This document shows positions 1-8,340 of a DNA stretch of 17,325 nt, piece after piece; within the stretch, counting starts at the first letter, position 1, and the number at the start of each line of letters is the position of its first letter. The stretch lies in assembly GCA_016199665.1 (NCBI GenBank), contig JACQGG010000066.1:1-17325 (forward strand), given 5' to 3'. Below the pieces are notes generated by a model, which saw only the letters and a list, made by a program, of their open reading frames with translations, did not search any database and was not told where the DNA came from. This stretch comes from Acidobacteriota bacterium (lineage in GTDB: Bacteria > Acidobacteriota > UBA6911 > JACQSX01). The translations under genes and the position numbers were made by a program.

Positions 1-11
1 ATTCTTACTTC

Positions 12-1997
12 TTGCGCCTGCAAGTTGTCTGGGTGGCGTTGTCCCTCTCGGGGGGCTGGCTATCTGCTGAGGCATTTGACTTCAAGGGGCCGTATGGGGG
101 AGACGTCCGATCGTTAGCCATCAGTTATCACTCTCCCAACGTTCTCATCCTGGGAACGACTGACGGGCAGATTTTTCGCTCAGAAGATTCCGGAGAACAT
201 TGGAAGCGTTCTATGGGCTTGGGCCGGGGCGCGGTTGTAGATAATCTGTCGTTTGATCCCAATATAGCCGGCCGCGTCTACGCTGCCGCGTGGAACATCA
301 ACGGCAACGGCGGCCACTTGTTTCGCTCGGAAGATAACGGCGCCACTTGGGAGGCCGTCCCGATCACGCGCGACGGAATCAGCATTCGGGCTCTGGCCGT
401 GGCGCCCAGCGACAGCAGGGTACTGCTGGTCGGGGCGCTGGATGGCGTTTATTTGTCCCGTGACACCGGCAGGACCTGGACTTTGATTTCCGGCGCAGAG
501 AGCGAACTGATCAATATCGAATCGGTCGCCGTCGATCCCCGCAATGCCGATATTATTTATGCCGGAACCTGGCACCTTGGAGCCAAAACGACAGACGGCG
601 GTCGTACCTGGACCTGGATCAAGCAGGGAATGAGTGACGATAGCGATCTGTTCTCGATCTCCATCCATCCGCTGCAGCCGGAAGTGGTGTACGCCAGCGC
701 CTGCAGCGGTGTCTACAAATCGACCAACGGGGGGCATTTCTGGGTAAAACTGAGGAACGGATTGCCCCTGGAAGCGCGCCGCACGCGGACGATTCATGTC
801 GATCCGGCAGAGCATGATCGCGTTTACGCCGGGACAACTCAAGGGCTGTTTGTGTCTGAAACCGCGGGTACGACCTGGAAACGGATTTCGGCACAGGATC
901 TGACAATCAACGCCGTGGCAGTTAACCCGCGCGACACGCGGCTGATATACCTGGCGACCGACGATGCCGGAGTTCTTAGGAGCGAAGATGGCGGCAAGAC
1001 CTTCCGGCAAAGTAACTCCGGGTTCAGCCACCGGCAAGTTGCGGATCTGGTCGCAGATCCAGACGACGCCCGGCGTCTTTATGCCGCAGTTCTGTTTGAC
1101 CGAACCTACGGCGGCTTTTTCGTAAGTGACGACGAAGGCAGAAACTGGCGTCAAAGCAATCGCGGAATTCAAACCGCCGACACCGAAGTTTACAGCATCC
1201 TGCCGTCCGGCAAAAACGGGCGCGTCTACCTTGGGACCTCCAACGGGATTTATGTCAGCCGGGATCGCGGGCAGAATTGGACCAAGCTGGCCGCTCCTCC
1301 AGGGTCGGAGGGCCCCAGGGTATTCCGGACGCAGGTGCTCCAGTTGCATTTCGTGGATAGCGCAGAACAGAAGATTGCCGCGGGTACTCTCAGCGGGGCC
1401 TATCTGGGTGACTTGAGAACCGGACGATGGAGCCGCGTGGCGCTGCCCCGGTATAACGGGGAAGTGACGGCTCTGCTGGCGGACCCGGAGAGCGGTTCGC
1501 TGTTTGTGGCGTCGAATCTTGGATTGTTCATTTCGCGCGACCAAGGCAAGACCTGGAGATTGAGCGGTGACGGCCTTCCCATGATCTCGATCCGTTCAGT
1601 GGAACGGCTGTCCCGAGAAGCGGTGCTGATGCTTGGAACCAGTTATGGCCTTTACCGCAGCGTTGACGACGGCCTGACTTGGTCGCGAGTCACCCGGGGA
1701 ATTCCTCCAATCGATATCAGTGTGTTGCGGAAGGCGGGCGACGGCGGGAGTGTTTACGCGGGTGATTTTCTGCAGGGCAACGTGTATGTTTCTCACGATC
1801 TGGGGGCCAGTTGGTCCTCGTTGACTCAGGGAACAAATTCCGGAATCTCAACGCTGCTTGTGGATCCGCACGATGAGTTCACACTGCTTGTTGGATCCCG
1901 CTCGGACGGGATCACCTCGATTTTATTGCGCCCAAACACAAATCTCGCCCTGCCTCCCCTGTCGGCGGGATCCAGAACGGGAGACCCGGTCCGCTAG
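12..1997 (+). CDS. Secreted Asp-box (BNR) beta-propeller protein, sortilin/Vps10-like
   Basis: The protein has about 661 residues and an N-terminal signal peptide (hydrophobic stretch near residues 5-18, probable cleavage after AEA at 19-21), so it is probably exported. The rest is a run of beta-propeller blades carrying the Asp-box S-x-D-x-G-x-T-W. I count twelve clear copies, starting near residues 57, 106, 149, 193, 237, 282, 323, 371, 416, 508, 550 and 593. A thirteenth, degraded copy near 468 keeps the roughly 45-residue spacing. Such folds occur in sialidases, sortilin/Vps10 and photosystem assembly factors. I see no catalytic sialidase signature, so a binding or scaffold role is more likely than an enzyme. 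The first usable codon in the window is TTG at 12. The frame stays open to the left edge and no ribosome-binding site is visible, so the true start may lie upstream. Family is confident; substrate and role are unknown. Confidence 0.85.
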   Translation: MRLQVVWVALSLSGGWLSAEAFDFKGPYGGDVRSLAISYHSPNVLILGTTDGQIFRSEDSGEHWKRSMGLGRGAVVDNLSFDPNIAGRVYAAAWNINGNGGHLFRSEDNGATWEAVPITRDGISIRALAVAPSDSRVLLVGALDGVYLSRDTGRTWTLISGAESELINIESVAVDPRNADIIYAGTWHLGAKTTDGGRTWTWIKQGMSDDSDLFSISIHPLQPEVVYASACSGVYKSTNGGHFWVKLRNGLPLEARRTRTIHVDPAEHDRVYAGTTQGLFVSETAGTTWKRISAQDLTINAVAVNPRDTRLIYLATDDAGVLRSEDGGKTFRQSNSGFSHRQVADLVADPDDARRLYAAVLFDRTYGGFFVSDDEGRNWRQSNRGIQTADTEVYSILPSGKNGRVYLGTSNGIYVSRDRGQNWTKLAAPPGSEGPRVFRTQVLQLHFVDSAEQKIAAGTLSGAYLGDLRTGRWSRVALPRYNGEVTALLADPESGSLFVASNLGLFISRDQGKTWRLSGDGLPMISIRSVERLSREAVLMLGTSYGLYRSVDDGLTWSRVTRGIPPIDISVLRKAGDGGSVYAGDFLQGNVYVSHDLGASWSSLTQGTNSGISTLLVDPHDEFTLLVGSRSDGITSILLRPNTNLALPPLSAGSRTGDPVR

Positions 1998-2033
1998 CCG
2001 CTTAGTGGATCAACATCAACAAAACATTATTGA

Positions 2034-2056
2034 GGTTTCCGTAAACCGTTGTTTTT
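2034..2056 (+). terminator. Weak candidate Rho-independent terminator
   Basis: A 5-bp stem GGTTT/AAACC (2034-2038 and 2043-2047, loop CCGT) is followed by GTTGTTTTT, 37 bp after the stop codon of the Asp-box gene. The stem is short, so strength is doubtful. A second small GC hairpin, GCCCC/GGGGC (2061-2065 and 2070-2074), lies just beyond. The position fits the end of the propeller transcript. Confidence 0.35.
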
Positions 2057-2180
2057 GATTGCCCCGCAGGGGGCCGCTTTCTCCAAGCGCTTTGCCTGGA
2101 AAGTGTTCCTTCTCTGAGATGCGGCCCAGACGGCGGATTCGAAGAGTCACCACGCGAGAGCGGGTGGAGAGTCTCACCGC

Positions 2181-2672
2181 GTGAGGGAGGCGGTCACGTT
2201 TACCGGAACTATCATAGCCGCGGTCGCGATCTGCTCGGCGGTGCTGCTGGCGCTGGCCGTCAGTCTTTATGTCCGCCGCCGCCGCTTTTTGCAGCGCGGG
2301 GGATTTTCCGAGGCAATTCATGAACACTACGCCAAGGGAGGAATGGTTCCGGAGGGTCAGCGGGATTTGCTCATTATGCTGTTGTGTTACGAGGAACGAT
2401 ATCCCAGTTTTGGAGCGATCCTGGCCAAGATAGCGCACACCTTTCCCCTTGACTACTTTTCCCGGTATTCGGAATTCGGGCGCGCGGTCGAAACTCTCGT
2501 GGAATTGTCCCAGGATGGGGCCGACACCAAGCCCCGCCGGCTGCGCGAGCACGCCGCTCTGGCAACGATTGTGCGTCTGGCAATCGACGATCCCCGTATC
2601 CAGCAAAGCTACGGAAGAGAACTGGAACCGCTGGTGGATGAACTGATTCGTCAGCTGCAGATCACGCGTTAG
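2181..2672 (+). CDS. Small single-pass membrane protein, unknown function
   Basis: The protein has 163 residues and I do not recognise the family. Residues about 7-30 form one hydrophobic membrane segment, followed at once by a basic cluster (RRRR at 32-35), so by the positive-inside rule the C-terminal domain should be cytoplasmic. The rest looks mainly alpha-helical, without cysteine motifs or enzyme signatures. The start is GTG at 2181, with a purine-rich GGAGAG about nine bases upstream. An in-frame stop at 2115 with no other start codon in between supports this choice. The gene runs convergently into the UPF0182 gene: its stop codon (2670-2672) overlaps the stop codon of that gene on the other strand. 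Coding status is likely because the frame is long and has a membrane-anchor architecture and a plausible ribosome-binding site. Function is unknown. Confidence 0.7.
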   Translation: MREAVTFTGTIIAAVAICSAVLLALAVSLYVRRRRFLQRGGFSEAIHEHYAKGGMVPEGQRDLLIMLLCYEERYPSFGAILAKIAHTFPLDYFSRYSEFGRAVETLVELSQDGADTKPRRLREHAALATIVRLAIDDPRIQQSYGRELEPLVDELIRQLQITR

Positions 2673-5386
2673 TTCTGTCCGGCGAGTTGACGCAGAATTT
2701 CCCCGACCCTTCGGATCTCTTCACCGTAGGCGGACCAATTCCCCTCGCGCTGCGCCCGCATGGCGCGATCATAGGCCTGAGACGCATCCTGAAGCAGTCG
2801 GGCGCGAGCCTCCTGAGCGTTTTCTGCTCCGGGCTGTGCAACCTCGCGTGGAAGCGGGAGCTCGGACTGCGCCGCCACGCCGGCGCCTTCCCCGCCGAAG
2901 ATCTTTGCCAGTGATTGCTCCAGTGTCTCTTCCATAGCAATGCGGTTTTCGTAGGCCACCACCACACGCTTCAGCTCGGGGATCTTGCCGCCTTCCGCGC
3001 GAATGTAAATGGGGCGCACATAAATCAACGTTTCCTCGATGGGGATGACCAGCAGAGTCCCCTGGATCACCTGAGAACCACGCTGGTCCCATAGGGAAAT
3101 CTGGCGGGAAATCTCGGGGTCCTGATTGATGCGGGCATTAATCTGCTCCGGCCCGTAGACCAGCCGCTGCTTGGGAAACAGATAGACCACGAGTTTTCCA
3201 TAGGCGTCGCCGTCGCCCCGGGCGGCCATCCATGCGGCAAGGTTGTCCTTATCGCGCGGATTAAAGGGAAGCATCAGAATGAATTCCTCCCGCTTCTCAC
3301 CCGGGAGCCTCATGATGGTGTAGTAGGGATTCATCCTCTGAAGCTGCTGTCCCTGCATCAGCGCCGGCACCTCCCACTGATCTTCTTTGTTGTAGAAGAT
3401 CTGCGGCTGGGCCATGTGGTAAGTCGAATAAACGGCGGCCTGGATTGAAAAAATGTCCTCCGGGTAGCGCAGGTGCTGCCGCAAATCCCCGGGCATATCA
3501 GCCAACGGGCGGAAGATTCCAGGGAAGATAGCGGCATAGGTTTGGAGCACAGGATCTGCAGGATCGGCAGAATAAAACTGGATCGTCCCATGGTAGGCAT
3601 CAACCAGGACCTTGACCGAGTTGCGAATGTAGTTTCCAACTCCGTTGACCGGCTCGGCATACGGATAGCGGCTGGAAACGGTATAGGCATCCTGCAGCCA
3701 GATAAGGCGGCCCTGTGAGATCACCAGGTACGGATCGCGGTCCAGGCGAAGATACGGCGCTACACGGGCGATCCGCTCTTGAAGATTTCGGTGGTACAGC
3801 AGCCGGCTCTGCGGAGTGATCAGGTTCGACAGGAGAATGTCAGTAGATCCGAGCGCGGAGGCAAAGGCCAGTCTGCGAAAGAAGGAATTGATCGGCACCC
3901 CCCCGCTGCCATCGTAGTTGCGGTACACATTTTTTTCACCCGCCGGATAGTTGAATTCTCCGGCCTTGGTCATGGCAATGGCATAAGTGTGGGTCAGCTC
4001 GCCGAAATAGATCTCAGGACGGGTAATCTGCAGGCCGGCCACTGCGGACTGGGGAGGGATATCTTTGACCAGCAACACGGGAAGGCCCTCAGCCGTGACG
4101 CGGTTGACAGGTCCCAGCGTGGCCCCGAACCCGTGGGTAAAGGAGAGATGTTCGTTGATCCAGTTTCGGTTGGGCAGACTTTGCGAGTTAAGTTCGCGCG
4201 CGGAGAGCATGACCTGTTGCAGTTGTCCATTGATAAGGTAGCGGTCGTTGTCCACAGCGACGAAATCATAGTAGGTGCGGATCTCCTGGATCTGGCTGAA
4301 CGTATCCAGCAACGGCCCGTGATCCCAAAGCCGGATGTTCTTGACGGTTGCGCTGTTGCGGTCAACATCCTGGCGCGACAGCGTCCTTTCCCCGGTCAGT
4401 TCTCGCTGGTCCACTCCGTTTAGGTTGAACGCTTCCCGCGTCGCCTGAATGTTGTGCAAGATGAAAGGGGTTTCGCGCTCCAGTTCGCTGGGCGCCACCA
4501 GGACCTTCTGGACAGCGGGCGGATAGACGAACCTCACGACCAGAAGCAACACGTAGACCCCGGCCGAAACCGGCACCGCATAGCGGAGTCGGGTGAAGGC
4601 CGCCGCTGCCATGATCCCGGCCAGGAGTGCATGCACAACTATGGCGCCCCGAGCCAGGGGCATGCGAGCGTACACATCGGCGTAGCCGGGACCCGCAAAC
4701 AGCCCGGACCGCAAGGTCATCATGTTGAAGACCTCAAGCCAGCTGGCCACGGCCATGAGCAGGAGCAGGAGTGACAACAGCGCCAACAGATGCCGGCGCG
4801 CCGGGATACTGAGAGAAAGCTTTCCTTGGACGGAGAACTGGCCGGCAAGAATATAGATAGCCGCGGCCGCGAGAAGAGAAACAACAACTGCCAGGAAGGC
4901 GTAGCCGATGAGGGTCGAGTAGAGGGGAAGCCGGAAAACGTAGAAGCTGATGTCGCGGCCCAGCAGCGGGTCCGTCTTTCCAAAAGGTTGCGCGTGGAAG
5001 AACTGCATTACCTCAATCCACTTTGATGCCGCAGCCACTCCGGCAAAGAGTCCGAGCAGCACCGAAGCCGCGGCCGCACCCCGCTTCACAAACGACGGGG
5101 TGAGGGACAGTTCCTTGAGATTAATGACCCGGTGCGTTTCTTGCACCAGCACAAACTGCTTGCGACGGATTGCGAGCGCCGCGTTCAGCAGGATGAATCC
5201 TGCAACTGCCACGCCTACGCCCACACCCACGCTCCACTGCGCCGCCAGCGTGATAAGCAGCACCTGCGGGTAGCCGACTTCCTGGTACCAGTACCAGTCC
5301 ATCAGAAAACCGGCGCCCAGCCGTACCAGAATATAGGCAGCGATCAGAGAAAGCAGCAAAAGGGGCAAAAAACCGATTCGGCGCAT
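2669..5386 (-). CDS. UPF0182 family integral membrane protein
   Basis: This is a large protein of about 905 residues with the UPF0182 (COG1615) layout. Seven hydrophobic membrane segments lie in the first 290 residues (roughly 5-26, 43-68, 104-121, 155-181, 199-219, 246-264 and 270-288). They are followed by a long soluble part of about 600 residues, probably outside the cytoplasmic membrane, with a helical charged C-terminus. The family is widespread in bacteria but has no established biochemical function. I chose ATG at 5386; an in-frame GTG at 5395 would add three residues, and neither has a clear Shine-Dalgarno sequence. The gene follows dppC on the same strand after a gap of about 100 bp that holds a strong inverted repeat, so it may be a separate transcription unit. 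At its 3' end the stop codon overlaps that of the convergent small membrane protein gene. Confidence 0.92.
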   Translation of the reverse strand: MRRIGFLPLLLLSLIAAYILVRLGAGFLMDWYWYQEVGYPQVLLITLAAQWSVGVGVGVAVAGFILLNAALAIRRKQFVLVQETHRVINLKELSLTPSFVKRGAAAASVLLGLFAGVAAASKWIEVMQFFHAQPFGKTDPLLGRDISFYVFRLPLYSTLIGYAFLAVVVSLLAAAAIYILAGQFSVQGKLSLSIPARRHLLALLSLLLLLMAVASWLEVFNMMTLRSGLFAGPGYADVYARMPLARGAIVVHALLAGIMAAAAFTRLRYAVPVSAGVYVLLLVVRFVYPPAVQKVLVAPSELERETPFILHNIQATREAFNLNGVDQRELTGERTLSRQDVDRNSATVKNIRLWDHGPLLDTFSQIQEIRTYYDFVAVDNDRYLINGQLQQVMLSARELNSQSLPNRNWINEHLSFTHGFGATLGPVNRVTAEGLPVLLVKDIPPQSAVAGLQITRPEIYFGELTHTYAIAMTKAGEFNYPAGEKNVYRNYDGSGGVPINSFFRRLAFASALGSTDILLSNLITPQSRLLYHRNLQERIARVAPYLRLDRDPYLVISQGRLIWLQDAYTVSSRYPYAEPVNGVGNYIRNSVKVLVDAYHGTIQFYSADPADPVLQTYAAIFPGIFRPLADMPGDLRQHLRYPEDIFSIQAAVYSTYHMAQPQIFYNKEDQWEVPALMQGQQLQRMNPYYTIMRLPGEKREEFILMLPFNPRDKDNLAAWMAARGDGDAYGKLVVYLFPKQRLVYGPEQINARINQDPEISRQISLWDQRGSQVIQGTLLVIPIEETLIYVRPIYIRAEGGKIPELKRVVVAYENRIAMEETLEQSLAKIFGGEGAGVAAQSELPLPREVAQPGAENAQEARARLLQDASQAYDRAMRAQREGNWSAYGEEIRRVGEILRQLAGQN

Positions 5387-5466
5387 ATGCTGCACAAGAA
5401 CAAGTTGGATCTATAGCCTACTTGAATTCGCTGATGCCGGCTACGGTTAATTTTTTCTGGCTAACG

Positions 5467-5487
5467 CTGACGGCTGTCAGCCGTCAG
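5467..5487. repeat. Perfect inverted repeat (10-bp arms) between dppC and UPF0182
   Basis: Arms CTGACGGCTG (5467-5476) and CAGCCGTCAG (5478-5487) flank a single T. The repeat starts four bases beyond the dppC stop codon on the minus strand. No T-run follows on that strand, so it is not a canonical intrinsic terminator. It could stabilise the dppC 3' end, act as a Rho-assisted terminator, or be a dispersed palindromic repeat. Confidence 0.8.
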
Positions 5488-5490
5488 ATG

Positions 5491-6330
5491 TCAGCGGTGT
5501 TCTCCCCATGGCCTGTTTCCCAACTGGCGCAGTCCTTCACCGAGAAAATTGAAGGCCAGCACCAGAAGCATGATCGCCAGGCCGGGGAACAAAGTCAGAT
5601 GAGGCGCTTCAAAGATGTGATTGCGTGCCGCATTCAGCATTGAGCCCCACGAAGGAGTTGGAGGTGTGATTCCCAATCCCAGGAAGCTCAGGCTGGCTTC
5701 AGACATGACGGCCCCGGCCATTCCAAGGCTCACCTGTACCACAAGCGGATCAACAATGTTGGGAAAGATATGACGCCACAGCACGCGCCGGTCGCTTGCC
5801 CCGGATGCCAGCACGCCCTGCACGAAATCAAACTCTCGGACCTTAAGCACTTCTCCACGAACCAGCCTGGCGTATCCCACCCAACCGATCAGAAGCAGCG
5901 CCGTAATCAGATTTGTCAGGCCCGGTCCGCGAAATGCCACGAAAGCGATGGCCAGCAGGATTCCGGGGACTGCCATCAGTGTGTCCACCACACGCATCAG
6001 GACATCGTCCATCCAGCCGCGATAGTAGCCTGAGACGGCGCCTACAAGTGTTCCAAGCAGCGCCGAGCCCACAACCACGACAACGCCGACCATGAGCGAA
6101 ACACGCGCTCCGTAAAGCAGGCGTGAAAGGATGTCTCTCCCCAACTCGTCGTAGCCCATCCAGTGCTGGCGGTTCCATCCTTCAAGGCGATGTGGCAGGT
6201 TTTGCCGTTCATAAGGATAGGGAGCCAGCCAGGGAGAAAACAGGGCAGCCGCCGCGAACAAGAGAATGATCCAGAGGCTGACGCGGGTTGTCAACGAGAA
6301 TGCGCGGTAGCCGGCCGACAACCGCTTCAA
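5491..6330 (-). CDS. ABC transporter permease, DppC/OppC family
   Basis: This is an inner-membrane permease of the peptide/nickel (Dpp/Opp/Nik) ABC importer family, here about 279 residues. The N-terminal membrane helix is followed by the typical signature near residues 57-81 (GYDELGRDILSRLLYGARVS). The EAA loop that contacts the ATPase lies near 171-191 (G-ASDRRVLWRHIFPN), and the SFLGLGITPP-PSWG stretch follows near 215-228. I chose TTG at 6330 because it overlaps the dppB stop as TTGA and gives a normal-length N-terminus (LKRLSAGYRAF). A longer reading to ATG at 6417 would overlap dppB by about 90 bp and adds residues unlike this family. It probably pairs with the adjacent DppB-type protein. 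Substrate cannot be inferred, because no binding protein or ATPase is present here. Confidence 0.9.
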   Translation of the reverse strand: MKRLSAGYRAFSLTTRVSLWIILLFAAAALFSPWLAPYPYERQNLPHRLEGWNRQHWMGYDELGRDILSRLLYGARVSLMVGVVVVVGSALLGTLVGAVSGYYRGWMDDVLMRVVDTLMAVPGILLAIAFVAFRGPGLTNLITALLLIGWVGYARLVRGEVLKVREFDFVQGVLASGASDRRVLWRHIFPNIVDPLVVQVSLGMAGAVMSEASLSFLGLGITPPTPSWGSMLNAARNHIFEAPHLTLFPGLAIMLLVLAFNFLGEGLRQLGNRPWGEHR

Positions 6331-7244
6331 TAGCGCACCCGCGGATCCAGCAGGGAATAAGCCAAATCGGTGAGAAGGTTGATCACAATGTAGGTCGCCG
6401 AGATTCCAAGAATACAACCTTGGATCAAAGGATAGTCACGCGCTTGAATCGACTGGATCATGAGCCGTCCGATCCCCTGCCAGGAGAAGATGGTTTCCGT
6501 AATGATCGCCCCTGCCAGCAAGCCGCCAAACTGGAGGCCAAGGATCGTGACCACCGGCATCAATCCGTTTTTCAAAGCGTGCAGGTAGATCGCCCGGCGC
6601 TCTTTCAGTCCTTTGGCGAAAGCCGTCACTACATAGGGACGCGCCAGTTCGCTGATCATCGCGGCGCGAATCATCCGAGTCAGGACGGCAGCCAGGGCGG
6701 TTCCCAGCGTAATTGCGGGAAGCACCAGGTGCGTCCATCTCCCCATACCGGACACTGGCAGCAACGGCCAGCGAATGGCCAGCGCGATAATCAGCAACGG
6801 TCCGAACACAAAATGGGGAACAGATATCCCCAGCAGGGAGATCAGGGAAACCGTCGAATCGAAGAGGCTTCCCTGCCTTCGAGCTGTGAGCACGCCACAG
6901 GGCAGCGCAATCATGATCCCCAAGAGCATGCTGCATAGCGTCAGCTGCAGCGTCGCCGGATAAGTCTGGGCCAGCGTCTTCAAAGCGGTTTCGCCGGTTC
7001 GGAAGGAAGTCCCCAGTTCCAAGCGAAACAGGTCGCTCCAGTAATTCCTGTACTGCTCGGAGAGGCTGAGATCCAGCCCCAGGCTCTTTCGCATGGCAAC
7101 GATTTCATCCGGCCTGGCGCCTTCGCCCAGCATGGACTCGACCGGGTCTCCGGGAATCAGGTGAATCAGGAGGAATACGAAGGTGACCACGCCCCACAGA
7201 GTGACCAGCGCCAAGCCGAGTCGGCGCAGCAGGTAGATCGACAT
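6327..7244 (-). CDS. ABC transporter permease, DppB/OppB family
   Basis: This 305-residue inner-membrane permease is of normal DppB length. It begins MSIYLLRRLG, has a first membrane helix near residues 9-29, then the characteristic HLIPGDPVE. Five further helices lie near 100-121, 134-157, 172-192, 229-255 and 275-297. The EAA-type coupling loop is at about 207-226 (AFAKGLKERRAIYLHALKN) and the protein ends DPRVRY, as is usual for the family. Its ATG overlaps the stop of the upstream zinc-ribbon/RDD gene (TGATG), and its own stop overlaps the TTG start of the dppC-type gene, so the three are probably translationally coupled. Such permease pairs import peptides, nickel or similar small solutes with a binding protein and two ATPases, none of which are in this window. 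Confidence 0.93.
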   Translation of the reverse strand: MSIYLLRRLGLALVTLWGVVTFVFLLIHLIPGDPVESMLGEGARPDEIVAMRKSLGLDLSLSEQYRNYWSDLFRLELGTSFRTGETALKTLAQTYPATLQLTLCSMLLGIMIALPCGVLTARRQGSLFDSTVSLISLLGISVPHFVFGPLLIIALAIRWPLLPVSGMGRWTHLVLPAITLGTALAAVLTRMIRAAMISELARPYVVTAFAKGLKERRAIYLHALKNGLMPVVTILGLQFGGLLAGAIITETIFSWQGIGRLMIQSIQARDYPLIQGCILGISATYIVINLLTDLAYSLLDPRVRY

Positions 7245-8230
7245 CAGCAGCGAACGACCCTGGTGTGTGAAAGTGCATCATGCATACAGCGGGAGCGGCG
7301 ATCCCATATCCCCCACAGCAAGCCGAGCATCAGCGGGGCGCAGGAAACAAAGAAGAGCAGACTCCGCAGGATCACCTCACGCGCCCGCGCTTTGCCGTTC
7401 TGTTCGTTGACCACCTTGAGCCCGGTCAGCATCATTCCCGGAGTACGACCGGCCAGAAGCAGGAAATATGTAGAGTAAAAGGCCTGGAAAAACAAGACCG
7501 CTCCCCAGAGAGCAGGACGGAATGTGGGCGAAAGCACGTCGATTTTGCCGAAACCCACTGAGACTCCGAGAAAAAGGGCGCTGCATCCGGCTACAGCCAG
7601 CATATCGATCAAACCGCTCAAAGTACGCGTCAGAAGAATGCTCTTTCCCGCAATCCAGCTCAGCCGCTCCGGCTCGACCGCCGCAGGCCCCGGGGTCACT
7701 GCCATGGGGACAGATGGACGTAGCGGCGGTCCTTTGGGCAGTTCCTTCTGCACCGGCGTCATTTTAGGCGGGCTCGCGGGCGAGCCGTGGCTCCGGGCCG
7801 GCGCGGCGTTCCGGATCGCCGCCTGGAAATCGCGCAGATTCTTGTGGATGTCATAATCAGGCTTCGCGGCCGGCTGCGGATCGACCGAAGCGCGCCGGAT
7901 CCCGGGAAGTGGCGCTAAAGCGGGCGGTGCTGCGGCCAAGGGGGTCTGCGGCTGGAGAGGGGAACCATGCCGAACGGAACGGCCCCGCTTCTCCTGGACC
8001 TCAGCCAGTTTTCTCTTCAGCTCTGTTCTCCAGTCGGCAGAGAGAGGTTGGGGCCCCTGCTCTTGCGCGAAGTCGAAGAGGAGATTTCCCGAATGTCTGG
8101 CTTCCTTGTGCTTATGAACAACGACGGGTCTTACCCCAGGGGTTCGGTCAGCGGCACTCTCCGGATACCTGCACCGGCTGCATCCTTTGCTGTCGGTGAA
8201 GTCCTCGGCGCCGCAGTTGGGACAGATCAA
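7244..8230 (-). CDS. Zinc-ribbon and RDD-domain membrane protein
   Basis: The protein has about 328 residues from TTG at 8230. It starts with a zinc ribbon (C3-x2-C6 and C17-x2-C20, spelling ICPNCG and CSRCRY). A long proline- and alanine-rich, probably disordered linker covers about residues 60-190, and a C-terminal RDD domain covers about 195-328. The RDD part has three hydrophobic helices and the family's hallmarks: a conserved R-x-x-x-x-x-ID (RTLSGLID), GRTPGMMLTGLKV, and a closing DRRSRCMHDALSHTRVV. RDD proteins are small membrane proteins; some have been linked to ion exchange, but most have no proven role. The TTG start puts the ribbon at the extreme N-terminus. The upstream in-frame ATG at 8344 lies before the predicted promoter and its extra residues look non-coding. 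The stop overlaps the dppB start, making it the first gene of the cluster. Confidence 0.85.
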   Translation of the reverse strand: MICPNCGAEDFTDSKGCSRCRYPESAADRTPGVRPVVVHKHKEARHSGNLLFDFAQEQGPQPLSADWRTELKRKLAEVQEKRGRSVRHGSPLQPQTPLAAAPPALAPLPGIRRASVDPQPAAKPDYDIHKNLRDFQAAIRNAAPARSHGSPASPPKMTPVQKELPKGPPLRPSVPMAVTPGPAAVEPERLSWIAGKSILLTRTLSGLIDMLAVAGCSALFLGVSVGFGKIDVLSPTFRPALWGAVLFFQAFYSTYFLLLAGRTPGMMLTGLKVVNEQNGKARAREVILRSLLFFVSCAPLMLGLLWGIWDRRSRCMHDALSHTRVVRC

Positions 8231-8311
8231 GGGTGACCCCAGGTGGAAAAATGCTGGCAGCCCAAGTCTTCCAGGCGCAATCCCGATTGACAGGCCACCT
8301 CTCCCCAGCGA

Positions 8312-8340
8312 ATGGTAGCAAATGGCCCATACAGGGTCAA
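8312..8340 (-). promoter_or_regulatory. Sigma-70-type promoter for the RDD-dppB-dppC cluster
   Basis: On the minus strand, -35 TTGACC (8340-8335) and -10 TACCAT (8317-8312) are separated by exactly 17 bp, with a TGC immediately before the -10 as in extended -10 promoters. Predicted transcription start is near 8305, about 75 bases before the TTG start at 8230. This argues against translation starting at 8344. Confidence 0.5.

Noticed and set aside
180..1544. 454-codon open frame on the minus strand inside the Asp-box gene
   Set aside because: It lies wholly opposite a gene with regular, recognisable repeats. Its translation has no domain-like pattern, so it is a by-product of GC-rich codon structure.
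3779..4423. 214-codon plus-strand frame inside the UPF0182 gene
   Set aside because: It is antisense to a conserved family member and shows no signal or motif.
6288..6938. 216-codon plus-strand frame inside the dppB-type gene
   Set aside because: It is rich in Gln, Arg and His, typical of antisense reading of a membrane protein gene; the permease on the other strand is clear.
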